The translations under genes and the position numbers were made by a program. From CALCNS01 sp937897315 (GTDB lineage Bacteria > Bacillota > JAAYKD01): a stretch of DNA of 64,000 nucleotides. The notes below the pieces were generated by a model, which had not been told where the DNA came from, did no database searches, and was given only the letters and a program-made list of their open reading frames with translations. This document shows, in pieces, positions 18,567 through 26,655 of the stretch; position 1 is the first letter of the stretch, and every line of letters starts with the position of its first letter. Location of the stretch: contig DAINOJ010000009.1 in the NCBI GenBank assembly GCA_036744005.1, positions 1 to 64,000 on the forward strand, read 5' to 3'.

Positions 18567-20105
18567 CTAGAAAAGCAAGTGAACCCATTGTTCCACATAG
18601 CCATCAAAGATGCCTAAAAGGAGTATCGCAGCACTCAAGATGAGGAGAGTAAGGTTCATATTCTTGGACTCTAAAGTACGGGTACTGATCTCGAAACCTT
18701 GCCTTTGTTGAGCTCGGTTAAATTTCCGAGCCCTCTTAGAAGCAGAAGGTATGGTGGTATCAGGGGATGACTCTTCAATAGGATAATAAGCCCGTGATAG
18801 AATATCCAATTGATATAGTGCTGTTAGAAGGGTAGATAACATTAATGCTGCGATACCCCAATAACTTAACCTACTGCCAATTGCAAGTGCCGCACTACCA
18901 ATTGCCCATTTGCTCCAAAAACCAGGCAAGGGTGGGATCCCCATGATTGTAAGAGAAGAGAGGGCATAAGTAGCAAAAGTCACAGGCATTTTAGTAGCTA
19001 ACCCTGAAAGTTGACTGACATACTCCTTGCCAGATTTGGCTATAATTGCACCTGCACCAAAGAAGAGTGTGATTTTAGCAAAAGCATGATACAACATATG
19101 TAGGCTAGCAGCATGAAGACTCTGCTCCGTCATAATCGTAACACTAAATAGAATATAAGATAGATTACTAATCGTCGAATAAGCTAATCTACGCTTGAAA
19201 TGATCAGTACGATAAGCCATGATAGCCCCAAAGGCAATGGTAAATACTGCGGCTAACATGGTCAGTGTTTGGGCAAAACTGCCTTTCAGAAGCTCTGGAC
19301 CGTAGCCATAATAAACCAAGCGTATACAAGCAAATACACCTGCTTTCACTACTGCAACTGCATGCAGTAAAGCTGTTACGGGGGTCGGAGCAATTGAAGC
19401 AAGAGGCAGCCATTGATATCCTGGGAATAAGGCCGCTTTCACCCCAAATCCAAAAAAACCAAGTGTAAAAACTGCTTGAAGAACCACTTCGTTACCCTTG
19501 ATATGTAGCGGGTTCAACATTCCACCAAAGGTGAAGAAATCATTACTACCATAGACCGATAGGAAGATGACAGAGATAAAACCAAGGGCTGCTCCGGTCA
19601 TGGAGTAAATCAAGTAGCGTAGTCCAGCATAGCGTGCTTTGGCATCCATTTGGTGCATGACTAAAGGAAGCGTTGAAAGAGTGAGTAGTTCAAAGAACAA
19701 ATACATCGTAACCATAGAACCAGCAAAAGCTACTCCTAGAACGATTCCGTAAGCCAACAGATAAAACCCAAAGAATCGTTGTTCTCCACCTTCATGATGC
19801 ATATAATCGAAGGCATATAAAGTTGTTACAGGCCAAAGAATAGCAACGATACAAGCAAAGAGTCGTGATAAACCATCTACTCGAAAAGCAATAGTTAAAT
19901 GTTCTGTAAGTCGAAATAGTTTAAATAGTTCAGGGGGGGCTTTTATGATGAGCATGATGACAAAGATACTAGTAAGCAATACAATACCCATGACATAGTG
20001 TTCGCGATGTTCTCGATTTTGCATCCTAGGTTGTGTTAAAGCTATCGCACCAAGAATGGGGGTTAGTATCGCACATAGAATAAACCAACTTGGCAACTTC
20101 ACCAC
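18567..20105 (-). CDS. MrpD/NuoM-like antiporter subunit (third copy in operon)
   Basis: The 512-residue membrane protein has the proton-translocating antiporter family core with about 14 helices. The helix 5 acidic motif FFELLTLSTLP and the lysine helix KAALFPGYQWLPLASIAPTP are present. A hydrophilic stretch of about 55 residues lies before the last helix. It follows the upstream D-like gene by 3 bases. By eye its DNA is clearly richer in A+T than the neighbours at 16618-18537 and 21551-23044, as is the next gene upstream, so the pair may have been acquired separately. Confidence 0.88.
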   Translation of the reverse strand: MVKLPSWFILCAILTPILGAIALTQPRMQNREHREHYVMGIVLLTSIFVIMLIIKAPPELFKLFRLTEHLTIAFRVDGLSRLFACIVAILWPVTTLYAFDYMHHEGGEQRFFGFYLLAYGIVLGVAFAGSMVTMYLFFELLTLSTLPLVMHQMDAKARYAGLRYLIYSMTGAALGFISVIFLSVYGSNDFFTFGGMLNPLHIKGNEVVLQAVFTLGFFGFGVKAALFPGYQWLPLASIAPTPVTALLHAVAVVKAGVFACIRLVYYGYGPELLKGSFAQTLTMLAAVFTIAFGAIMAYRTDHFKRRLAYSTISNLSYILFSVTIMTEQSLHAASLHMLYHAFAKITLFFGAGAIIAKSGKEYVSQLSGLATKMPVTFATYALSSLTIMGIPPLPGFWSKWAIGSAALAIGSRLSYWGIAALMLSTLLTALYQLDILSRAYYPIEESSPDTTIPSASKRARKFNRAQQRQGFEISTRTLESKNMNLTLLILSAAILLLGIFDGYVEQWVHLLF

Positions 20106-20108
20106 CCC

Positions 20109-21536
20109 CTAAAATAAAAGAGCGCTGAGGCTCTGTATTGGTTGCAACAAAAAGTTCGGGAATAAACCACCCACTAGTAGAAAAATACTGAGCAAAGTTA
20201 AGGATACATGCATTTTCCATCCGGGTTTGCGACCTTGGGGCGTTACATAATCCTTCCCGGGGAAAAATCCTTCAGAGAGAATCGGTAAAAGGTACCCAGC
20301 TGTTAATAAAGCAGAAATCATTAGTACAATAACACCGAGCCAACCAAAGAAGCCAGTTTGCGGTAGTAGAGCTCCTTCAGCCAAAAACCATTTGGCGACA
20401 AAACCTCCTAAAGGCGGAATGCCAATCAAAGATAATGCAGCGATACTGAAACAACCCATGACCCATGGCAGTTGCTTGCCTATTCCAAGTAGCTGCGTTG
20501 TTTTCGTGTTCCCTGTATAATGTAGAATCGCACCAGAAACTAAGAACAGAGTAATTTTTGCGGCAGCATGAAACCATACCTGAAGAATAGCACCCTCAAA
20601 GGCCATGGATGTCATCAACATCATTCCGAAAATAACATATGATAATTGGCTGATGCTTGAAAAAGCCAATCGCCGTTTTAGTAATTTTTCTTTAAAAGCA
20701 AGCATAGAACCAAGGAAGACTGTTATGAGCGATAATGTTAACATGACGTTTCGCACTGGGGTATTAATAAGGTTTTGCGCACCGACAACGAAGTAGGTAA
20801 CACGTAGAATACCTAGTATACCTGCTTTTGTATTGATGCCGGATAATAAAGCACTTGCTGGAGAAGGTGCTTCAGGATGGGCGATTGGGAGCCAAGATTG
20901 TAGAGGAAACATACCTGCTTTGCATGAGAAGCCAATAACGATGAGAAGCCAAGCATAGCTCTGTGTCGTCGTGATTGTTCTATAAAATCCTCCTGGTTGG
21001 TATGCCTGCAAAAAAGAGGGACTCCCTAACAACAATCCTGAAAAAATACAGGCTGCACCTGTAATTGAATATCCCAAATATACAAAAGCAGCTCGGCGAG
21101 AAGCTGACGTTGATGCATGTAAAATCATCGGAAACGAAGTAAGTGTGATCATCTCAAAAAACAAGTACGTTGTTAAGAGGTTAGCAGATAGACATAGTCC
21201 GTTAAGAGCTGCTTGACATAATATAGTAAAAGCTAATATTCTATGAGCTTTCTTATCATGTTCATGATACTCTAATGCAAACATAACAATGGGTAAAAAA
21301 ACGAGTTGAACTAAGACTAGAAATAAACTGGAAATATTGTCTTGTGCGAGCAGAAATGATACATTAGGTGTTACCTGATGTATCGTGTTGCTAAAGGTGT
21401 TGTTTTGCCAAAGAGATAAGGAAATGAGTAAGGTAACGCTTGGGGCTCCCATAGCGATTAGCTTGATGAACCTTGGTTTTAAGAGCAGAATCGTTAAGCC
21501 TGCGAGAAGTGGTAGACCAATCATTAAATATAGCAA
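20109..21536 (-). CDS. MrpD/NuoN-like antiporter subunit (second copy in operon)
   Basis: This 475-residue membrane protein of the proton antiporter family has about 14 helices, the acidic helix 5 motif FFEMITLTSFP, and the lysine helix KAGMFPLQSWLPIAHPEAPSPAS. The ATG has a GGAGGTGG-type site on the minus strand. It sits 14 bases after the first D-like gene and 3 bases before the third. Its composition is A+T-rich like the next gene. It may pump Na+ or H+ as part of an extended Mrp complex. Confidence 0.88.
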   Translation of the reverse strand: MLYLMIGLPLLAGLTILLLKPRFIKLIAMGAPSVTLLISLSLWQNNTFSNTIHQVTPNVSFLLAQDNISSLFLVLVQLVFLPIVMFALEYHEHDKKAHRILAFTILCQAALNGLCLSANLLTTYLFFEMITLTSFPMILHASTSASRRAAFVYLGYSITGAACIFSGLLLGSPSFLQAYQPGGFYRTITTTQSYAWLLIVIGFSCKAGMFPLQSWLPIAHPEAPSPASALLSGINTKAGILGILRVTYFVVGAQNLINTPVRNVMLTLSLITVFLGSMLAFKEKLLKRRLAFSSISQLSYVIFGMMLMTSMAFEGAILQVWFHAAAKITLFLVSGAILHYTGNTKTTQLLGIGKQLPWVMGCFSIAALSLIGIPPLGGFVAKWFLAEGALLPQTGFFGWLGVIVLMISALLTAGYLLPILSEGFFPGKDYVTPQGRKPGWKMHVSLTLLSIFLLVGGLFPNFLLQPIQSLSALLF

Positions 21537-21550
21537 AATGTTCCACCTCC

Positions 21551-23044
21551 TTATAGTAAAGCCAAGCCACGCTGAATGACCTGAATCATCGTATATCCAT
21601 TAAGACCTAGGAATATGACGCCTGATGCAAGCAGAGGTGCAGAAATCAAGTCGAAGCCAAGATTAGATTCCACTGGATTTGGTGTACAAAGCTCGCAACG
21701 AGTCCATATAGCGATGACTTCGGGCATATAGTATAAGGCATTCATTACAGCACTAATCATTAATGTAATCAAAGCAGGCCAGAGTTTAGCAGGGTTCATC
21801 ATCGCAGAGGTGACCAAGTAAAACTTTGCGGCAAACCCACCCAACAAGGGGATGCCTACCATGGACATCGCACCAATCGTAAAGCCGATACCGGCAACCC
21901 AATCTTTATGAGCTGACCCTCTCAAACGGTAGCTGCTCTTCTCGTGATCGTAGACTTCAGACAAACGACCAGCGCAAAGGAAAAGCAAAGGTTTGACAAA
22001 AGCGTGCACCATAATTTGTAAAAATGCAGCGGCTACACCCAAGTTGACATCCAAACCAATACCCATAAAAATATAACCGATTTGTGCCATAGAGGAGTGA
22101 GCTAGCATCCGCTTAATGTGTTCTTCGCGAAATGCCTCTATGGAACCATAAATCATTCCTGCCAAACCACAAGCAAACATAATATTGGTCACGTTGAGGT
22201 CTCGAATCACATCAATCGTAAAAACACGGTAGAATATTTTGATGAGCATGACGATATACCCTTTTAAGACCAAACCCGAGAGTACAGCACTGGAAGTCGT
22301 TGTCGCCCCACCATGCGCCATGGGTAACCAGGCTCCGAAGGGGAATAGAGCACTCTTAATGGCAATACCGACAAACAACAATCCAGCAACCACCGTTAAG
22401 GGAACCGTGTAAAGCCCAGTGGAGACCAAGCGCAAGACTTGGGTTTGAATATTCGGCATCAGCAAATGACCGGTAATGCAATAAAGCAAAACCACTCCAA
22501 TCAAAAACAAACCCGAACCCAATAAGCTAATAGCCAAATACCGTATCGTCGAACCGATGGTTTTTGGAGTATCTCGAGCAACGACAATTGCACAAGCAGC
22601 AATGGTGCTGATTTCGATGAAAACATAACCGGTAAACAAATCGTTGGTGTATGTCATGGCGAGTAAGGCTGCCATGAGCATATTCATCATAGTAAAGTAA
22701 AATTTCTGTTTCCCCGGTAGGATGTCATGGAATAGGGTCATGGAACCACCCAATAAGGAGAGAAACATCACCAAACCAAAGATAAATCCCATCATAGCTT
22801 CCAAAGGTCCTGCCGATAATTCATTACCCCAAGGTGCCGGGAAATGACCCATCATGTAGGTAAAGTATTCATTGAGCGGGATTACTTTATACATCAGCAA
22901 TGCTGAGAGTAGTGTCACAGTTGCACTGACAAATAAAGTTAATCGATAGGCTCTGCGCCCGCTTGAGAGCAGAGGAATACTAATGCCGGAAATCATGCAA
23001 AGCAGAATGCTGACCGCCGGGATATTATAGTAATAGGGTAGCAA
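21551..23044 (-). CDS. mrpD: MrpD-like antiporter subunit (first copy in operon)
   Basis: The 497-residue antiporter-like subunit follows mrpC with no intervening base, the position that MrpD occupies in Mrp operons. It has the helix 5 motif FIEISTIAACA and the lysine helix KSALFPFGAWLPMAHGGATTTS, with about 14 predicted helices. It should form one ion channel of the Mrp complex. It shares the G+C-richer composition of the flanking mrp genes, unlike the two D-like genes that follow. Naming it MrpD rests on position and similarity. Confidence 0.9.
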   Translation of the reverse strand: MLPYYYNIPAVSILLCMISGISIPLLSSGRRAYRLTLFVSATVTLLSALLMYKVIPLNEYFTYMMGHFPAPWGNELSAGPLEAMMGFIFGLVMFLSLLGGSMTLFHDILPGKQKFYFTMMNMLMAALLAMTYTNDLFTGYVFIEISTIAACAIVVARDTPKTIGSTIRYLAISLLGSGLFLIGVVLLYCITGHLLMPNIQTQVLRLVSTGLYTVPLTVVAGLLFVGIAIKSALFPFGAWLPMAHGGATTTSSAVLSGLVLKGYIVMLIKIFYRVFTIDVIRDLNVTNIMFACGLAGMIYGSIEAFREEHIKRMLAHSSMAQIGYIFMGIGLDVNLGVAAAFLQIMVHAFVKPLLFLCAGRLSEVYDHEKSSYRLRGSAHKDWVAGIGFTIGAMSMVGIPLLGGFAAKFYLVTSAMMNPAKLWPALITLMISAVMNALYYMPEVIAIWTRCELCTPNPVESNLGFDLISAPLLASGVIFLGLNGYTMIQVIQRGLALL

Positions 23045-23428
23045 TCATTCCGCCTCCTTATTGATTAACAGCATGATTTCATCGAAGTCGACTGTCTTAT
23101 AGATCCCATATAAACGTACCGTCAAGGCCAAAAAGAAGGCAGTGACGCTCACCGAAACCACAATTCCCGTCAGAACCAAGCCACTGGGAATGGGGTTAAT
23201 ATAAACTTCTGCGTCGAAAACCCCATTGGTAATAATGGGTGCGATACGTCCATTGATGTAGCCCTGCGAAGCAAGGAATAAGAAAATGGAGGAGTCCATG
23301 ACGTTGAAGCCGATAATCTTTTTGATGAGGTTCTTCTGCAACAACAGGTTCATAAATCCTAATCCAAACAACAATACAGCAGCAATCATGAATCGGTCAT
23401 TTATGAGTTCAACAATGAATTGTTTCAT
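23045..23428 (-). CDS. mrpC: MrpC/NuoK-like antiporter subunit
   Basis: The 127-residue protein has three membrane helices (about 14-33, 38-55 and 82-108) and matches the MnhC/MrpC family, homologous to NuoK. The segment GFNVMDSSIFLFL corresponds to the conserved second helix, and the PSGLVLTGIVVSVS segment to the third. It lies one base after the MbhE/MrpB-like gene and directly abuts mrpD, the usual B-C-D order. Confidence 0.92.
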   Translation of the reverse strand: MKQFIVELINDRFMIAAVLLFGLGFMNLLLQKNLIKKIIGFNVMDSSIFLFLASQGYINGRIAPIITNGVFDAEVYINPIPSGLVLTGIVVSVSVTAFFLALTVRLYGIYKTVDFDEIMLLINKEAE

Positions 23429-23429
23429 T

Positions 23430-24335
23430 TTAGATTTCCCCCCTTGAAAAGACGGAGAAAAATCCGTACATGGTGCAAGCGACGATCAAGCCGACGCAGA
23501 TATCGAGAACGAAAATGAGACCACTGCTGAAAATGGCACCTGGTGTACCTAGGGGAATACCTGTAGGAAGATGATTAGCACCTAACAAAAAGGAATAAGT
23601 TTTTAGGACACCATAACCCAACAAAGCGATAGTAGTTAGGGTTCGAAATGTCTTCATATTGAAGAATTTCTTTACACGATTATGCCCAAATCCGGAAGCA
23701 AACAATATTAAGCCAGCTCCCAGTATCGCGCCGCCCGAGAATCCGCCACCGGGAGACAAGTGACCGTTCAGAATGACATAAATACCATATAACATAATCG
23801 CAGGCATTAAAATAATGGTCATTGTTTGTAAAATCATATCTCTGTTGTGGTCTTCAATGACCGCTTCATGAGCTTCAATAAGCTCTTCATCCGGATCGGT
23901 GTTTTTTTCGTCTTTCAACAGTAACATCATGACACTGGTTATGGCCAGTAACAATACAGAAGACTCTCCGAGTGTGTCGAAAGCACGATAGTCCAGAATC
24001 ATGCCGGCTACCACGTTCACTGCACCGGTTTCTTCTAACCCTTTTTCGACATAACGTTCGACCACTTCGTTGACCGCTGGATTATCGGCTACACCAAACA
24101 AAGGGAGTTTGTAGACGGTGTATAAGAGGATGGAAACCATTCCAATGACCACGATGAGTGCTACTGCTTGATAAGAGGTTAAGAAGAGCACATCTTTGTT
24201 GGGTAAAGGGCCAATAGTTGCCACAGGCTCCGGTGGTTTGGGAGCATCTGTTTCATGCAATTCTGGGAATAAGCGGTCGGCTTCGCCGTTTACCCAATCA
24301 TTGAGCCTTTTAAAAAAATTCGTTTCTATATTCAT
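23430..24335 (-). CDS. mrpB: MbhE-MrpB fusion subunit of Mrp/Mbh-type antiporter
   Basis: The 301-residue protein joins two modules. The N-terminal part (about 50-150, two helices, with AGMILDYRAFDTLGE) matches MbhE and the C-terminal end of MrpA. The C-terminal part (about 165-300, four helices, with LNGHLSPGGGFSGGAILG) matches MrpB/MnhB. In Pyrococcus MBH these are separate genes (mbhE and mbhF). An acidic linker with DEELIEAHEAV joins them. The gene lies 2 bases after the DUF4040 gene and one base before mrpC. Confidence 0.9.
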   Translation of the reverse strand: MNIETNFFKRLNDWVNGEADRLFPELHETDAPKPPEPVATIGPLPNKDVLFLTSYQAVALIVVIGMVSILLYTVYKLPLFGVADNPAVNEVVERYVEKGLEETGAVNVVAGMILDYRAFDTLGESSVLLLAITSVMMLLLKDEKNTDPDEELIEAHEAVIEDHNRDMILQTMTIILMPAIMLYGIYVILNGHLSPGGGFSGGAILGAGLILFASGFGHNRVKKFFNMKTFRTLTTIALLGYGVLKTYSFLLGANHLPTGIPLGTPGAIFSSGLIFVLDICVGLIVACTMYGFFSVFSRGEI

Positions 24336-24337
24336 GG

Positions 24338-24592
24338 TTACTCATCCTTTGTGCCTTTTAAGGCATGGATTCGCTTTAACGTGATGAAGAATAAAATACC
24401 CGAAACACCCGCACCGACAGCCGCTTCGGTAATGGCTAAGTCCGGGCTCTGTAACAAGGCCCAGATCACACTCATAACCAAACTATAGGACATGAAGATG
24501 ACAACAGCAATCAGCAAACGTTCGGACAAGAATGCGCCAATGGCACAGACGAACAAAAAGACAATTAAGATTAACTCATATATGACGTTCAT
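24338..24592 (-). CDS. MbhD-like (DUF4040) antiporter subunit
   Basis: About 84 residues with three helices match the DUF4040/MbhD family, which corresponds to an internal piece of MrpA and is related to NuoJ. The motif SPDLAITEAAVGAGVSG is the conserved signature. ATG 24592 (or ATG 24595, one codon earlier) follows GGAGGTGG; an in-frame ATG at 24628 would overlap mrpG further without a better site. It overlaps mrpG by about 17 bases, consistent with tight coupling. Confidence 0.88.
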   Translation of the reverse strand: MNVIYELILIVFLFVCAIGAFLSERLLIAVVIFMSYSLVMSVIWALLQSPDLAITEAAVGAGVSGILFFITLKRIHALKGTKDE

Positions 24593-24911
24593 CATCCACC
24601 ACCTCCAATTCATCGGTGATATGAGCATGGGTTAAGACCTCAGCTCTAGCGATTAAGTGACTGGCTACCGGGCTCGCCATCCACAAAAAGACCACGATTA
24701 AAATCATTTTTGCAGAATGCCAAGAAATGCCCAAAAGAAAGGTTAACCCGCTGACCAATAACATCATTCCCAAGGTTTCACAAAGTGCCGCGGAATGCAT
24801 ACGATTTAAGACATAGCGAAAGCGATAAATACCCAATACAGAAGAAGCAAAAACGAACATGCTCGAACTGATGAGTATCACTCCAATCAGGTCTGTGAGA
24901 AAACGTATCAT
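24576..24911 (-). CDS. mrpG: MrpG antiporter subunit
   Basis: The 111-residue protein has three helices and the MnhG/MrpG pattern RFRYVLNRMHSAALCETLG in its first loop. It starts in an ATGA overlap with mrpF and its tail overlaps the DUF4040 gene. It is a small accessory subunit required for Mrp assembly in characterised systems; the exact role is not known. Confidence 0.92.
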   Translation of the reverse strand: MIRFLTDLIGVILISSSMFVFASSVLGIYRFRYVLNRMHSAALCETLGMMLLVSGLTFLLGISWHSAKMILIVVFLWMASPVASHLIARAEVLTHAHITDELEVVDDERHI

Positions 24912-25243
24912 TTCTGAATCCTCCGATCTTCCAGTATGGGGGTTACCATTTCGCGTTCTAGCTGTCCATAACGACGCACAATTACTAATCGAGTTAATAC
25001 GACCACAGACATCATACTTAATAAAGCATAGACGATAGCTATGTCAACAAGAAAACTTTGGTTCTGATAAACCGACAAGATGCACATCATGGCAATTACC
25101 ATGGTGCCAATCATATTTACTGCCATAAGTCTATCAGTAAATCTTGGCCCTCTAATAGCTCGAACGAGACTGGATAATGCGGTCAAAGATAAGAAGACAC
25201 AACAAGTTATTAAGAAAAATGAAATCCAGTTATTGTTGATCAT
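24908..25243 (-). CDS. mrpF: MrpF antiporter subunit
   Basis: The 111-residue protein with three helices matches MnhF/MrpF, with the conserved RGPRFTDRLMAVNMIGT segment between helices 1 and 2 and FLVDIAIVYALLS in helix 3. It overlaps mrpE by 14 bases and mrpG by 4. A GGAG site lies 8 bases before its ATG. In characterised Mrp complexes this subunit is small but essential. Confidence 0.93.
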   Translation of the reverse strand: MINNNWISFFLITCCVFLSLTALSSLVRAIRGPRFTDRLMAVNMIGTMVIAMMCILSVYQNQSFLVDIAIVYALLSMMSVVVLTRLVIVRRYGQLEREMVTPILEDRRIQK

Positions 25244-25703
25244 CGCGTTTCTCCATCTCCTCTAAGATTTGAACGAAATCGGAGCGCTCGATTCCATGCA
25301 GGTATTTAGCATCCAGCGCATGAACTACAAAAGCATGTGGTTGGACCTGAACAGTTATGGTACCCGGTGTTAGGGTAATGGAGTTCGCTAAAATGACCAT
25401 GTTGCCTTCCAGTTTTAGACTGCTGGGAAAGCGACGCAACATTGGTTTAATCTCCAACTCGGGTGTCCATATTAAGCGTAAGACTGATAAACAGCACTTG
25501 ACGATTTCTAAGACCAATGTCTTAAAGTAGCGAATCCATAAAACAGTATGTACAGCGGCACTTAGATCAGCTGTAAAACGGTAGTTTAGAATTTTCACTG
25601 TGGCAAATTCTAGGACTAAGGCTAAGAAGAAACCAACTAGAATAATCTCAACGGTTAATGTACCACTGTAAACCCACCATAAAATGAACAAGAGCAAAAA
25701 CAT
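25230..25703 (-). CDS. mrpE: MrpE antiporter subunit
   Basis: The 157-residue protein has two or three N-terminal membrane helices and a soluble C-terminal domain with the conserved NSITLTPGTITV segment of MnhE/MrpE. It is the first gene of the ten-gene antiporter operon. I use ATG 25703, 8 bases after GAGGAG; the GTG at 25712 overlaps that ribosome site. The E-F-G-DUF4040-B-C-D order equals the antiporter half of archaeal MBH (mbhA-H) without the hydrogenase half. Confidence 0.92.
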   Translation of the reverse strand: MFLLLFILWWVYSGTLTVEIILVGFFLALVLEFATVKILNYRFTADLSAAVHTVLWIRYFKTLVLEIVKCCLSVLRLIWTPELEIKPMLRRFPSSLKLEGNMVILANSITLTPGTITVQVQPHAFVVHALDAKYLHGIERSDFVQILEEMEKRDDQQ

Positions 25704-25742
25704 AACAATCACTCCTCAATAACCGTTCTATTTAAGAATAAA

Positions 25743-25771
25743 GAAAAAAAAACGAAAGCAATACTGCTTTC
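25743..25771 (-). terminator. Terminator-like hairpin in the mrp leader (possible attenuator)
   Basis: Read on the minus strand, a perfect 7-bp stem (25771-25765 with 25760-25754, 4-base loop) is followed after one base by nine T. It sits about 40 bases before mrpE and after the probable promoter, so transcripts would have to read through it. The roughly 160-base leader before it matches no riboswitch class that I recognise. Confidence 0.65.
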
Positions 25772-25935
25772 CGGTTTGCCAGAATAATGACACCATAGAA
25801 GCGAACATTACGAAGGATGAACGTTGTTATTCACATACCAATATGATCTTGTGCCCAAAAACAAAAAAAACAAACCTACATCTTGATATGGTTAGAGAAA
25901 AATAGTACTATTAAAGTATATTTAACTACAACCCT

Positions 25936-25964
25936 ATACTACTCTTTATTCAAGTTTATGTCAA
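25936..25964 (-). promoter_or_regulatory. Probable sigma-A promoter of the antiporter operon
   Basis: On the minus strand TTGACA (25964-25959) and TAGTAT (25941-25936) are exactly 17 bases apart. Transcription would start near 25929, giving a leader of about 225 bases before mrpE. The 25704-26041 stretch has no gene. Confidence 0.65.
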
Positions 25965-25997
25965 TACCAACTAGAGATTAGAAGTTGTGGAAGAGAA

Positions 25998-26026
25998 TTG
26001 ACTTCTCGACTGCAATGTGATAAACT
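25998..26026 (+). promoter_or_regulatory. Promoter of tRNA-Ser
   Basis: TTGACT (25998-26003) and TAAACT (26021-26026) are 17 bases apart, ending 15 bases before the tRNA. Confidence 0.55.
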
Positions 26027-26041
26027 TTACAGGCTTGATAT

Positions 26042-26132
26042 GGAGAGGTGTCCGAGCGGTTTATGGAGCTGGTCTTGAAAACCAGTGATCGTCTCACGGC
26101 GACCGTGGGTTCGAATCCCACTCTCTCCGCCA
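26042..26132 (+). tRNA. tRNA-Ser (anticodon UGA)
   Basis: This class II tRNA of 91 bases has an acceptor stem GGAGAGG paired with TCTCTCC, discriminator G and an encoded CCA. The anticodon stem CTGGT/ACCAG holds the loop with anticodon TGA at 26076-26078, which reads UCA. It has a long variable arm (about 26086-26104) as in serine tRNAs, and a T arm GTGGG-TTCGAAT-CCCAC. It has its own promoter and terminator and stands between the divergent antiporter and hydrogenase operons. Confidence 0.96.
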
Positions 26133-26135
26133 ACG

Positions 26136-26179
26136 AACACTTGTTCTGACTTATAGTAGTCAGAACAAGTGTTTTTTTT
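26136..26179 (+). terminator. Terminator of tRNA-Ser
   Basis: A perfect stem of about 15 bp (26136-26150 with 26159-26173) and an 8-base loop run into eight T just after the tRNA CCA end. Confidence 0.93.
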
Positions 26180-26189
26180 AACTTTTATC

Positions 26190-26217
26190 TTGACAGTACG
26201 TTTGTTAGTGCTATACT
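26190..26217 (+). promoter_or_regulatory. Promoter of the hyp-hydrogenase operon
   Basis: TTGACA (26190-26195) and TATACT (26212-26217) are 16 bases apart, about 70 bases before hypA. No further promoter or terminator of comparable quality was seen between here and 41857, so the whole 18-gene block may be one transcript. Confidence 0.7.
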
Positions 26218-26286
26218 TCGATACTGATGCTCTAATCAGGTTTTTGAATTCAAACTGAATAAGCAAATTCATTTCGGAGGGGAACC

Positions 26287-26655
26287 ATGCACGAAACGGC
26301 ACTTGTTCAGGATATGCTATCAATTGCGCATCATGCATTGACAAAAAGAAGAATAAGAAAAGTTCAGACAATCAAACTTGCTGTAGGAGTTTTGGCCAAT
26401 GTGATGCCCGATGCTTTACTATTCGCATTTGAAGCGATGTCAAAAAACAGCATTTTTGAAGAGGCTACCTTAGAAATGACTTCCATACCTGTTGGAGTGC
26501 GCTGCGACAGTTGTGGTTTTGATTATGAACCATCGAGATTTCCTTATACATGTCCCGTGTGTCAAAGTACTTTATTCAAAATTATTCAAGGAGAAGAGTT
26601 TTACATCATCAGTTTGGTTTGTGATGAGTATGAAGGGAGAGAGGACTATGTCTGA
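26287..26655 (+). CDS. hypA: Hydrogenase nickel incorporation protein HypA
   Basis: The 122-residue nickel chaperone begins MHETALV, with the nickel-binding His2, and has the zinc site of two CxxC motifs (CDSC and CPVC, about residues 75-96). With HypB it delivers nickel to the hydrogenase large-subunit precursor. The ATG follows TCGGAGGGG. It is the first gene of the hyp-hydrogenase operon and overlaps hypB by 8 bases. Confidence 0.96.
   Translation: MHETALVQDMLSIAHHALTKRRIRKVQTIKLAVGVLANVMPDALLFAFEAMSKNSIFEEATLEMTSIPVGVRCDSCGFDYEPSRFPYTCPVCQSTLFKIIQGEEFYIISLVCDEYEGREDYV

Noticed and set aside
25704..25930. Known Na+ or c-di-AMP riboswitch before mrpE
   Set aside because: I could not match conserved motifs of these classes by eye; only the promoter and hairpin are supported.
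26042..26132. tRNA-Ser as an integration site for a 26-42 kb island
   Set aside because: No integrase gene and no second copy of the tRNA 3' end were found around 41858-41964 or elsewhere in the window.
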